This document shows positions 20,963-27,340 of a DNA stretch of 27,403 nt, piece after piece. Under the pieces are notes generated by a model. The model saw only the letters and a program-made list of their open reading frames with translations. It made no database searches and was not told where the DNA came from. Source of the stretch: a virus; IMG/VR virus record IMGVR_UViG_3300032020_000039, positions 1 through 27,403 of that record; one strand, 5' to 3'. A program made the position numbers and the translations under genes. Positions within the stretch are counted from its first letter, which is position 1. Every line of letters starts with the position of its first letter.

Positions 20963-21478
20963 TTAAGCTAGTTTGTGAGCGATAATGCAGGAGTTAGTCG
21001 TAACTTTAGAGTCTGAGGCGTTTGCTGTGTATTGCGCCCATTGTAGTTGGACATTTCCAGCATTAGCACCACCGACATATACTCCTTGTAGAAAACACCA
21101 CCTGTCACCACCAGTCCAGGAGTCAACTTTAAGGGCAGTTGTAACATCCGCACCTAGTGTAGTAGCGGGTATGATAGGATATTCTATAACCCATACCCCT
21201 GAGCCTAAAGCGGGCAACGAGAGAGCAAACTTGTAGTCAGGAGTTGCCGATGCTGCAAGCATTCTGAGTATAATGCGAAACTCCCATACCTCATTAGCTG
21301 CTACAGCAAATAGAAGGTGGTCATCATTCTGTAAGGTGGATGAGTTATTGACTGTCTCATCAGCAGTCTTGCGAACTACAGTAAGCCCCAAGTGGGTAGC
21401 GTTCCAATCAACAGGACGGACTAAAGTCGTATCAGCTCCATCTGCTATTCCTGATACAAAAGCATGTGTTATTGGCAT
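20963..21478 (-). CDS. Putative tail fibre/adhesion protein, 171 aa
   Basis: A 171-residue beta-rich protein. It begins with a phage-fibre type leader, ITHAFVSGIADGADTTLVRP followed by VDWNATH, found at the N-terminus of many tail appendage proteins. Then come TLQNDDHLLFAVAANEVWEF and several strands, compatible with a jelly-roll that binds a cell-surface ligand. It follows the inserted homing endonuclease gene. The AAGGAGG ribosome site is just before the ATG. Confidence 0.6.
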   Translation of the reverse strand: MPITHAFVSGIADGADTTLVRPVDWNATHLGLTVVRKTADETVNNSSTLQNDDHLLFAVAANEVWEFRIILRMLAASATPDYKFALSLPALGSGVWVIEYPIIPATTLGADVTTALKVDSWTGGDRWCFLQGVYVGGANAGNVQLQWAQYTANASDSKVTTNSCIIAHKLA

Positions 21479-21503
21479 TTAGACCTCCTTAATCACCCCA
21501 TAA

Positions 21504-22052
21504 CTAAGCCCCCAACATTTTACTAGATTCTATTGACCTTTCTCTTTGACGTCTTAGTTTTTGTGCTTGGCTAAGATTTCTAATATAACCTTGACTTCGT
21601 AGCCAATAATTTATAGTTGCTGGTTTAAGACCCAATTTAATACCAATTGCCTTACAGCTTAAACCATCTATATACCAGCCGAGTGCTTGACTAAATTCAT
21701 CTCTAAATTCAATTTTATCAATTCTAATTTTCTTTTTAAGTCCCAGAAGTTTGTGTGCCTTCTTTTTCTTAAGTATTAAATAGGGTAAACAGCTGCGAGT
21801 TATTTCCCGACTAACTCTTGAGCCAAAAGTTAATTGATGCATTAAACTATTTTTATCAAAACCACTGGGATGACTAGATATACTACCAACACCCAATTTA
21901 TCAATTATATAATCTAGAATTAATCTATCTTTTTGATGAATGCAAAGCTTACAAAGATAATATCCCTGCTTATCTTGATAAATATTTAAGCAACCATCAC
22001 CATCAATAAACCCTGCTAACCAAGCCCAAAAAGTTTCTGGTAAATCTTTCAT
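21504..22052 (-). CDS. Free-standing LAGLIDADG homing endonuclease, probably leaderless
   Basis: A 182-residue single-motif endonuclease starting MKDLPETFWA, with WLAGFIDGDG at residues 11-20. It also shows the CIHQKDRLILDYIIDKLGVGSI and ILKKKKAHKLLGLKKKI segments of the fold and a C-terminal HTH-like part (CKAIGIKLGLKPATINYWL). A TTG reading from 22097 would overlap the upstream gene but has no ribosome site. The ATG at 22052 lies seven bases after a perfect TATAAT and is preferred. Its last residues (MLGA) echo the LLGA end of the upstream structural protein, evidence of insertion at that 3' end. Confidence 0.85.
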   Translation of the reverse strand: MKDLPETFWAWLAGFIDGDGCLNIYQDKQGYYLCKLCIHQKDRLILDYIIDKLGVGSISSHPSGFDKNSLMHQLTFGSRVSREITRSCLPYLILKKKKAHKLLGLKKKIRIDKIEFRDEFSQALGWYIDGLSCKAIGIKLGLKPATINYWLRSQGYIRNLSQAQKLRRQRERSIESSKMLGA

Positions 22053-22105
22053 AGTTAGATTATATACTATGAAACTAACTCTGTCAACTAATATCAAGCC
22101 CCCAA
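21506..22105. repeat. 10-bp direct repeat flanking the homing endonuclease gene
   Basis: AAGCCCCCAA occurs at 21506-21515 and at 22096-22105, once at the end of the endonuclease gene and once at the end of the upstream structural gene. On the coding strand it is TTGGGGGCTT, coding Leu-Gly-Ala followed by the stop region in both genes. It may be a target duplication, microhomology or trace of gene conversion. Confidence 0.7.
22059..22087 (-). promoter_or_regulatory. Full-consensus sigma70 promoter of the endonuclease gene
   Basis: TTGACA, 17 bases, TATAAT: both hexamers and spacer match consensus exactly. The expected start point falls on or next to the A of the ATG at 22052, so the transcript would have no leader. 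A TTTCATAG/CTATGAAA inverted repeat and an AGTTAG/CTAACT pair overlap the -10 region and could be an operator. Confidence 0.85.
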
Positions 22106-22624
22106 TAATTCATGATTAACAAACACCTTTAAAGTGTCATTAGCTGTCTTATTAAAGGCTGCAGCAAATAGGAAATGGGTTAATGCTGTTCCACCAACAG
22201 CTACATTCACGCAGATAGCGCCCTCAGCTATATTAGTGATATTAGCTTGGGCTGTGCCAAAACTATACCGCCAAGTAACTATGTTTACTCCAGCACCAGT
22301 ATTATCAGCATCAACATCATTGGTTTTTTCATAGCCTGCATCAAGTCCCATTGTCCCGCCGGTAGCAAAGACAGTAACACTTGTGTCAGTTTTGGTAGGG
22401 GTAGTTATACCAGTCCCCATTCTTAAGCCAGCAAAAGCACCATCAAAATCAGCTGTCGGAGCTTCCCCGCAACCCATCTGGGCATAATATTTATCGCCAT
22501 CATTAGTTACGATATTACGCCCTGGGACAAGTTTTTTAGCCCCATTTCTAACATCTTCCAATACTGCCAGGACACATCCTCCAACCTTTAATTTTTCTGC
22601 ACTTGTTTGAATACTATCCTTCAT
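22094..22624 (-). CDS. Putative virion structural protein, 176 aa
   Basis: A 176-residue beta-rich protein. A short N-terminal helix is followed by VLAVLEDVRNGAKKLVPGRN and IVTNDGDKYYAQM, a Gly/Thr-rich middle (FAGLRMGTGITTPTKTDTS) and strands to the C-terminus (DTLKVFVNHELLGA). The composition and place at the head of the fibre cluster fit a tail or capsid-decorating protein. It starts with AAAGGAGG and a TAATG overlap with the 41-residue gene. The homing endonuclease sits directly at its 3' end. Confidence 0.55.
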   Translation of the reverse strand: MKDSIQTSAEKLKVGGCVLAVLEDVRNGAKKLVPGRNIVTNDGDKYYAQMGCGEAPTADFDGAFAGLRMGTGITTPTKTDTSVTVFATGGTMGLDAGYEKTNDVDADNTGAGVNIVTWRYSFGTAQANITNIAEGAICVNVAVGGTALTHFLFAAAFNKTANDTLKVFVNHELLGA

Positions 22625-22749
22625 TATTTCCTCCTTTTAAAGAATAGAAATCTAGAATACCATTTAGGTTTAATGACTCTCTTTTTGCCATCCTTACTTC
22701 TTAATACAGCTACGACCTTTTCTCCAGTTCCGACCTTTTCTTTAACCAT
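22624..22749 (-). CDS. Small basic protein, 41 aa, directly after a terminator hairpin
   Basis: A 41-residue, strongly basic ORF (starts MVKEKVGTGEKVVAVLRSK). It ends RFLFFKRRK, where AAAAGGAGG also serves as ribosome site for the next gene (TAATG). There is no ribosome site directly before its ATG; AAGGAGG lies about 44 bases upstream with a hairpin in between. It may be initiated after RNA folding, by read-through, or not at all. Function unknown. Confidence 0.5.
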   Translation of the reverse strand: MVKEKVGTGEKVVAVLRSKDGKKRVIKPKWYSRFLFFKRRK

Positions 22750-22752
22750 AAT

Positions 22753-22785
22753 AAAAAAGCCTGACGATTTTTCTGACCGTCAGGC
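22753..22785 (-). terminator. Intrinsic terminator of the sugar/glycosyltransferase operon
   Basis: On the minus strand GCCTGACG pairs with CGTCAGGC around an 11-base loop, followed by six T. It lies 23 bases after the glycosyltransferase stop and separates the sugar cassette from the virion genes. The ATG of the next ORF follows the T-run by only a few bases. Confidence 0.8.
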
Positions 22786-22807
22786 GGTTCCTCCTTAAAG
22801 TAAAATC

Positions 22808-24868
22808 TTATTTAATATTATACTCTTTGTATCTTATAGGTTCAAGACTATCTAAGATAGGCTTCCAGCCTTCATTAATTATCTTTTCCCAACGATAACC
22901 CATAGCAAATTCACGCCCTACTTTACCTAATGCTTTTCTATCTGCTTGATATGCAGCTTCCATAGCTTCAATTATGCCATCAATATTAGGTAATGCCTGA
23001 AAAGAATTTAGAGGTGTCCACCACCTACGGGCTACAGGAACTTTCCAGCCAGCAGCTGTTAGTTCTGGCATAGAAGAAAAGTCAGTAGTAATTACGGGAA
23101 TACCACAATTATGGACTATAAAACCTTGAGCTACATAGACATGCGATTTTGTTGCAAGGTTGTAGACTGGAAGATTTTTGACTTTTCTCGTTCGGATTTC
23201 AATGATGGCTTCACGTTCAAATCCTTCAGTATTTGGATTATCTCTTGTTGCCTCTTGTTGATTTTCTCGTGTATTCCTTGAGCTAATCTTTCTTGTGCCC
23301 ATTGAATTATCAAATGGCAGTGTATTTGTTTTATTACCAATAAGGGTAATAGTTTCTTGAATAGGGGAAGAAACCCTATCCCCGTTATCCAGAATAGATA
23401 TGCTTGTGCCCATCCCTTCACTAACTTGCGTTTTTCTATTCGGGTATTTGCACAGGTTATCTTTTTCTGCAACCATTCCATTAACATTGGGGAACTGCTG
23501 GATATGCAAATTATTGGCTTCCAGTTGTTGTCCCGTCCGTTTCGCCTTCTGATTGAAATTGTGCCCTCGCCATCTATCAATCCTGCTAAATAACCCCATT
23601 CGGCTTCTGTTAATGGTGGAGACTTCAAAGTTATCTTTTGCCCAATTGTTTTGTGAATTCCTGCTTGTTGTATTTGCCAAAATGCTTGACCATAGGTCAG
23701 TCCTACTTTTTGAGCTACCTCTTTGAGGGGCATGATTTTGTATAGTGTGAACAATTTCTCCGATTGAGCCTGACTGTATTTTCTGTAACCCTTCTTGGGC
23801 ATAACCACCTCCTAGGGTATATTCTTTATTATACCATAATTGATGGTTTTCAGTTAAGTCTTTAGCCAAAACCCAATCATTGTTAGTCCAAAAAGGATGT
23901 TCAGGGGTTACTTCAATAGTTCCTTTTGCTGTTTCTATAGTAATAATATCCCCAGAATATGAGCGTTCTTGTATGCCAATGATATCTTCTGCGGTTACAA
24001 ATGTATCACTTGGAAAGCAACTCTGTGCCTCTAAAATGGGAATCCCAAATCCTTCACCCATAGATACTGCACATAGAACATCCATAGCATTATATATCTG
24101 GCACATTAGGTCATCAGGAAAGCCAAGATTTAATAGATAGGGTTCAGCAAATCTTATATATTCAGTAATTCCAAATCCTCTACTCATTAATTGGAGGTCA
24201 GGCCCACCATACCGGTTAGATGATTCAGAATGACAATATAATCTAGTTTCAGGATGTCTCTTTACAAATTCCGAAAATGCCTCAAAAATCTCAGGGAAAC
24301 ATTTGCGACAAGGCCAGCCTTTATTAGCTGCTACCATACCGATTAGAAAGCAATCAGAAGGAAAACCCAATTGTTTCTTAAGTTCACCCTTAATTATATC
24401 TAAGGGCTTAAAAGCATTTATATCTACTCCATGCGGAACATAATCAGCTTTAATTCCTGCATTACCTAATTCTTTAACCCCAAATTTACTAAAAGCAACA
24501 ACTCTTAAAGCAGACCGTAATCGTTGAACTATTGGTTCGGGTGCCGGGCTATGGTCAATAGGTAGCCAAGGAATCCAGCGAACCATATTACCAAAATTTT
24601 CATGCATTACCCAAACATCCATAAGGCTAATAACAATATCAGCTTTAAAATGCCGGGCATGATTCATAAATATATCATTACCCCAAATATCATTCCATAT
24701 TGGATAACAAGTATGCCCCTGATATTCCATTATCCCACCCTGTAATCCCCAGAATGGGAAGACTGCTACAGTATGTCCTAATTTCTCAAATCCTGATACG
24801 AGATGCCTAGCCTGAACACCGTATCCGGTAGGTGCCCATTCGGCATTGGATTGAATAAGTATTCTCAT
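22808..24868 (-). CDS. GT4 family glycosyltransferase interrupted by an intein
   Basis: A 686-residue precursor; removing the intein (residues 284-587) leaves 382 residues, normal for a GT-B, GT4-type glycosyltransferase. The N-extein has AEWAPTGYGVQARHLVSGF, HGVDINAFKP (~146-155) and GMVAANKGWPCRKCFPEI. The donor-binding motif GEGFGIPILEAQS|CGIPVITTDFSSMPEL is split by the intein at S|C; in GT4 enzymes the E in this ExxE/EAxxCG block binds the nucleotide sugar. Until spliced the enzyme should be inactive. Start is an ATG immediately after the SDR stop, with AAGGAG upstream. It probably transfers a sugar made by the upstream enzymes onto virion or host glycans. Confidence 0.85.
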   Translation of the reverse strand: MRILIQSNAEWAPTGYGVQARHLVSGFEKLGHTVAVFPFWGLQGGIMEYQGHTCYPIWNDIWGNDIFMNHARHFKADIVISLMDVWVMHENFGNMVRWIPWLPIDHSPAPEPIVQRLRSALRVVAFSKFGVKELGNAGIKADYVPHGVDINAFKPLDIIKGELKKQLGFPSDCFLIGMVAANKGWPCRKCFPEIFEAFSEFVKRHPETRLYCHSESSNRYGGPDLQLMSRGFGITEYIRFAEPYLLNLGFPDDLMCQIYNAMDVLCAVSMGEGFGIPILEAQSCFPSDTFVTAEDIIGIQERSYSGDIITIETAKGTIEVTPEHPFWTNNDWVLAKDLTENHQLWYNKEYTLGGGYAQEGLQKIQSGSIGEIVHTIQNHAPQRGSSKSRTDLWSSILANTTSRNSQNNWAKDNFEVSTINRSRMGLFSRIDRWRGHNFNQKAKRTGQQLEANNLHIQQFPNVNGMVAEKDNLCKYPNRKTQVSEGMGTSISILDNGDRVSSPIQETITLIGNKTNTLPFDNSMGTRKISSRNTRENQQEATRDNPNTEGFEREAIIEIRTRKVKNLPVYNLATKSHVYVAQGFIVHNCGIPVITTDFSSMPELTAAGWKVPVARRWWTPLNSFQALPNIDGIIEAMEAAYQADRKALGKVGREFAMGYRWEKIINEGWKPILDSLEPIRYKEYNIK
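23131..23802 (-). CDS. LAGLIDADG homing endonuclease nested out of frame in the intein
   Basis: A 223-residue ORF wholly inside the intein coding sequence, in the +1 frame relative to it. It has an N-terminal HTH-like domain (LFTLYKIMPLKEVAQKVGLT), the catalytic helix YLAGLIDGEG at 71-80, then ISSSSPMLMEWLQKKI and FLPLFKKLLPLLVIKQIH of the fold. One motif implies a homodimer. The ATG follows a perfect AGGAGG by five bases; those same bases encode Leu-Gly-Gly-Gly-Tyr of the intein. A GTG two codons earlier is in frame but lies within the ribosome site. The stop is 23 bases before the intein end, so the last ~20 codons also overlap the splicing block. It should be translated independently of the glycosyltransferase. 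Confidence 0.85.
   Translation of the reverse strand: MPKKGYRKYSQAQSEKLFTLYKIMPLKEVAQKVGLTYGQAFWQIQQAGIHKTIGQKITLKSPPLTEAEWGYLAGLIDGEGTISIRRRNGRDNNWKPIICISSSSPMLMEWLQKKITCANTRIEKRKLVKGWAQAYLFWITGIGFLPLFKKLLPLLVIKQIHCHLIIQWAQERLAQGIHEKINKRQQEIIQILKDLNVKPSLKSEREKSKIFQSTTLQQNRMSM
23828..23857 (-). promoter_or_regulatory. Putative promoter of the nested endonuclease
   Basis: TTAACT (-35, four of six matches) and TATAAT (-10) with an 18-base spacer, inside the intein coding sequence and just upstream of the nested gene. TTATGGTATAAT (23828-23839) is identical in 12 bases to the promoter of the 6962-7483 endonuclease. Suggests expression apart from the glycosyltransferase transcript. Confidence 0.55.
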
Positions 24869-25525
24869 TTAGAAGCTCCTTGATTCTCCCCCATCGGCTG
24901 TTATGCAGGCACCATTTATCCAGCGAGCATAATCCGAGCATAAAAATGCTACTATTCCAGCTACATCTTCAGGTTTGCCATATCGCTCATATTTGTCCAG
25001 TTTCTTACCTTCAATCCAGATTGCTCCAGGACAGATAGTATTAAAAGTTATATTAGCTTCTTGATATTCTTTTCTAAGAGCTAGACATTTCATTAAGCTA
25101 ATTTCAGCCGCCTTAGCCATATTAAACCAAGGCCTCCCCCCACCTTCTTTACCATAAATAGAAGCTATCGTTATTACCCTACCCCATTTATTTTCAAGCA
25201 TATAAGGCAAACAAGCCATAGTGAATTTTATAGCTGCTTCGGCATTCTTTTTGTATACTTCTTGCCACACTTTAAATTGTGTTAAAGTAGGTTCTTCTTC
25301 TCCCCAACGCCCTCCTCCCCCAATATTATTTATCAATATATCTGAATCGGCATATAAGGTTGTAGCTCTAGCTATATCATTATCAATAAGCACATCATAA
25401 CCTTCTCGCCTTGAAATGGAATGGACTGTGCAACCTTCGGATAAAAGTAATTCTTTTATTGCCAAGCCAATACCATGGCTGCCTCCAGTTATTAATGCTA
25501 TTTTATCTTTAAGTCCTAAATCCAT
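24869..25525 (-). CDS. Short-chain dehydrogenase-like protein lacking the catalytic Tyr
   Basis: A 218-residue classical SDR. The NAD(P) loop TGGSHGIG is at 13-20, NNIGGGG is in place of NNAG (66-72), Ser of IASIYGKEGG is near 122, and CPGAIW and CSDYARWINGACITADGGES are C-terminal. The catalytic YxxxK is FNMAK: Phe134 replaces Tyr while Lys138 is kept. Without the Tyr hydroxyl the usual hydride-transfer chemistry should be impaired, unless another residue substitutes. It probably belongs to nucleotide-sugar modification with the neighbouring genes. It overlaps the RmlC-like gene by ten bases and abuts the glycosyltransferase. Confidence 0.8.
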   Translation of the reverse strand: MDLGLKDKIALITGGSHGIGLAIKELLLSEGCTVHSISRREGYDVLIDNDIARATTLYADSDILINNIGGGGRWGEEEPTLTQFKVWQEVYKKNAEAAIKFTMACLPYMLENKWGRVITIASIYGKEGGGRPWFNMAKAAEISLMKCLALRKEYQEANITFNTICPGAIWIEGKKLDKYERYGKPEDVAGIVAFLCSDYARWINGACITADGGESRSF

Positions 25526-26028
25526 TTTGCCCGTTTATCTCTTTCCGATAATATTGGGTTTTTAACCGGCCATTGAATATTAAACTGAGGGTCATCATAT
25601 CTAAAGGTTACTTGATTGGGATTATCTAAATTATAATATTCTGATTGCATTACATGAATAATAACAAAGTCACTTAACGCTACGAAACCAGTTCCATATT
25701 GAGGCGGCTTAAAAAGCTGAAGATAATTCTCATCAGATAAAGTAAAAGAATCCCATTTACCAAATTCCTTATCATTCTTATCGCAATTCACCAGAACATA
25801 ATAGGCTTTACCATACAAACATTGATAGAGTTTCGTACACAAAGGGCTATAATGGATTCCGCTTAGAACATTCTTTTTTGCCGTGAATACATTATGTTCT
25901 ATAAAATTTATTCCAAGCCAATTATATTTCCCAGAGTGCCAAGTCATAAAATTTTTACCTCGTAAATCATCATAGATTTCGGGCTCTATTAATAAAACTC
26001 CTGATAACTTGGACGGGATTACCCGCAC
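25516..26028 (-). CDS. RmlC-like dTDP-sugar 3,5-epimerase family protein
   Basis: A 170-residue cupin-fold epimerase. The family core is seen as EHNVFTAKKNVLSGIHYSP (His59 as catalytic base), Lys66 in TKLYQCLYG, FKPPQYGTGFVALSD, the Tyr pair in MQSEYYN (131-132), and TFRYDDPQFNIQWPVKNPILSERD at the end. RmlC enzymes epimerise 4-keto-6-deoxy sugar nucleotides. The catalytic His and Tyr look intact, so activity is plausible; the exact substrate is unknown. Overlaps both neighbours by ten bases, suggesting coupled translation. Confidence 0.8.
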   Translation of the reverse strand: MRVIPSKLSGVLLIEPEIYDDLRGKNFMTWHSGKYNWLGINFIEHNVFTAKKNVLSGIHYSPLCTKLYQCLYGKAYYVLVNCDKNDKEFGKWDSFTLSDENYLQLFKPPQYGTGFVALSDFVIIHVMQSEYYNLDNPNQVTFRYDDPQFNIQWPVKNPILSERDKRAKWI

Positions 26029-26999
26029 CTTCTTAACTCCTTATCAGACACGCTAGAATCAAAATCTGAGGCTTTTTCTGGCGAACAAGTACTAAACCAT
26101 TCCCAAGTTCTTTTTAGCCCCTCTTTTAAGCCTACGGACGGTTTGTAACCTAATAATTCTTGGGCTTTTGATATATCCATTATCCTTATTGGGTAAGAAG
26201 CTGGTTTATCAGAAAACTTGTAATTGAAAGGAATTATTTCAGCCATTGTCTCTATAACTTCTTTAATTGTATGATATTCTGTCCCACCAAGATTGATAAT
26301 ACCTTTGCCTAATCCATATTGCATGGCTTGAATTATGCCACTGGCAACATCCTCACTATATAGGAAATCCCTAACCTCATTACCATTAGTATGAATAAGG
26401 ACAGGATTATCGCCTCTTTTTATTTTAGCCATAAGTGAGGGAATAAACATTGAGGTTTCGGCGTCAAATTTATCTCCAGGACCATATATATTTGTCAGCC
26501 GAACTATGGCAAAATTATTATTCCCATATTCTAATTTATAAGATTCTATCTGAAATTCACCAATCCGCTTAGCCCATCCAGGCCAGAAATCCATAGGATT
26601 TCCTTGCCAAGCATCGCTTTCTTTTAATATTTGTTTATAAGAATAGGCTCCGATAGAGCTAGTATAAACTATACCTTTGATACTAGCTATTCGGCAAGCC
26701 TCTAGTATATTTGTATTCATTTGGAGTATAGGAACAAAAAAACTGGATGCTCGACTATGTGTTATAACAGGTGACCCTTTTAGACCAGCAAGATGAAATA
26801 TATAATCCTTATCAGAAACAATATCACAGCAAAATTTTGAATCTGTCAAATCTGCACAGATATGGCTAATATTAGGTAATCCATTAGGTTCTAGGGATAC
26901 AGTTGTTATTATTGCCCCAGCATCGTAGAGTAATTTAGCTATTTGTCTACCGATAAGTCCAGTACCACCAGTAATTAAGATTTTTTTATTTCTGAACAT
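26019..26999 (-). CDS. Extended SDR, NDP-sugar epimerase/dehydratase-like
   Basis: A 326-residue extended SDR. The NAD loop GGTGLIG is at 11-17, FHLAGLKG near 68-75, TSS near 113-115, IVRLTNIYGPGDKFD in mid-protein, and EVRDFLYSEDVASGI and INLGGTEYHTIKEV in the substrate-binding part, as in UDP-glucose 4-epimerase and GDP-sugar relatives. The usual Y-G-W-A-K is P-G-W-A-K: Pro140 replaces the catalytic Tyr, Lys144 is retained. Either the enzyme has changed chemistry or it is a non-catalytic partner. It overlaps the cupin gene by 25 bases. Confidence 0.8.
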   Translation of the reverse strand: MFRNKKILITGGTGLIGRQIAKLLYDAGAIITTVSLEPNGLPNISHICADLTDSKFCCDIVSDKDYIFHLAGLKGSPVITHSRASSFFVPILQMNTNILEACRIASIKGIVYTSSIGAYSYKQILKESDAWQGNPMDFWPGWAKRIGEFQIESYKLEYGNNNFAIVRLTNIYGPGDKFDAETSMFIPSLMAKIKRGDNPVLIHTNGNEVRDFLYSEDVASGIIQAMQYGLGKGIINLGGTEYHTIKEVIETMAEIIPFNYKFSDKPASYPIRIMDISKAQELLGYKPSVGLKEGLKRTWEWFSTCSPEKASDFDSSVSDKELRRCG

Positions 27000-27340
27000 T
27001 GCGATTCCGAAAGTCTAACTATATCATTGTCATTATGATGAGTGCTAATTTCCAAAATCACAGCATTGGCTATTCCTATAAACTGATGCTGCATACCTGG
27101 ATAAATTGTTTTGGGGCGGGCAAAAGGAGTCAACATATAATCTTTCCCTTCAATTGTTAAACCCGCCGTTCCTTGCAGAGCATAAAAGGTTTCCTTTTTA
27201 ATATTATGATAATGAAGCGATGATATGGCTCCTTTATCTAAATAAAGTAACTTGCTACAGTATTCGGGACAATTTATAATCCATTCCTCTCTCCCCCATT
27301 TTTTAGGAACTATCTTTAAAGATGATTTGACTTCCCCCAT
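26975..27340 (-). CDS. Cupin-fold sugar isomerase-like protein
   Basis: A 121-residue single-domain cupin. Metal ligands fit motif 1 (His43, His45 and Glu50 in SSLHYHNIKKETFYALQG) and motif 2 (His85 in YPGMQHQF), as in the C-terminal domain of type II phosphomannose isomerases and related sugar-phosphate isomerases. It is short compared with bifunctional ManC (about 470 aa), so it may act alone on a keto-sugar or be a binding protein. Ribosome site GGAG. It starts within the end of the kinase-like gene upstream. Confidence 0.75.
   Translation of the reverse strand: MGEVKSSLKIVPKKWGREEWIINCPEYCSKLLYLDKGAISSLHYHNIKKETFYALQGTAGLTIEGKDYMLTPFARPKTIYPGMQHQFIGIANAVILEISTHHNDNDIVRLSESQCSEIKKS

Larger units (their letters stand above)
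23108..24019 (-). mobile_element. Intein in the glycosyltransferase, with an out-of-frame endonuclease gene inside
   Basis: A 304-residue intein. It starts CFPSDTFVTAEDI (block A), has GTIEVTPEHPFWTNNDWVLA (block B) and ends VYNLATKSHVYVAQGFIVHN (blocks F/G, terminal His-Asn) before Cys+1. The splicing parts are residues ~1-70 and the last ~32. The ~200 residues between are rich in Asn, Gln, Ser, Thr and Arg and hold no LAGLIDADG motif in this frame. Instead they are the shadow of a complete endonuclease gene in the +1 frame. Both extein borders rejoin a conserved GT4 motif exactly. Confidence 0.85.

Noticed and set aside
20968-21153. Minus-strand 61-codon ORF within the adhesion-type gene
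   Set aside because: Frame-shifted reading of the 20963-21478 gene with no own ribosome site or conserved pattern.
18366-22624. Diversity-generating retroelement acting on fibre genes
   Set aside because: No reverse transcriptase gene and no template/variable repeat pair with adenine-specific differences is visible.
22808-24868. A conventional intein with in-frame endonuclease in the glycosyltransferase
   Set aside because: The intein frame has no LAGLIDADG or HNH motif; the motif occurs only in the +1 frame.
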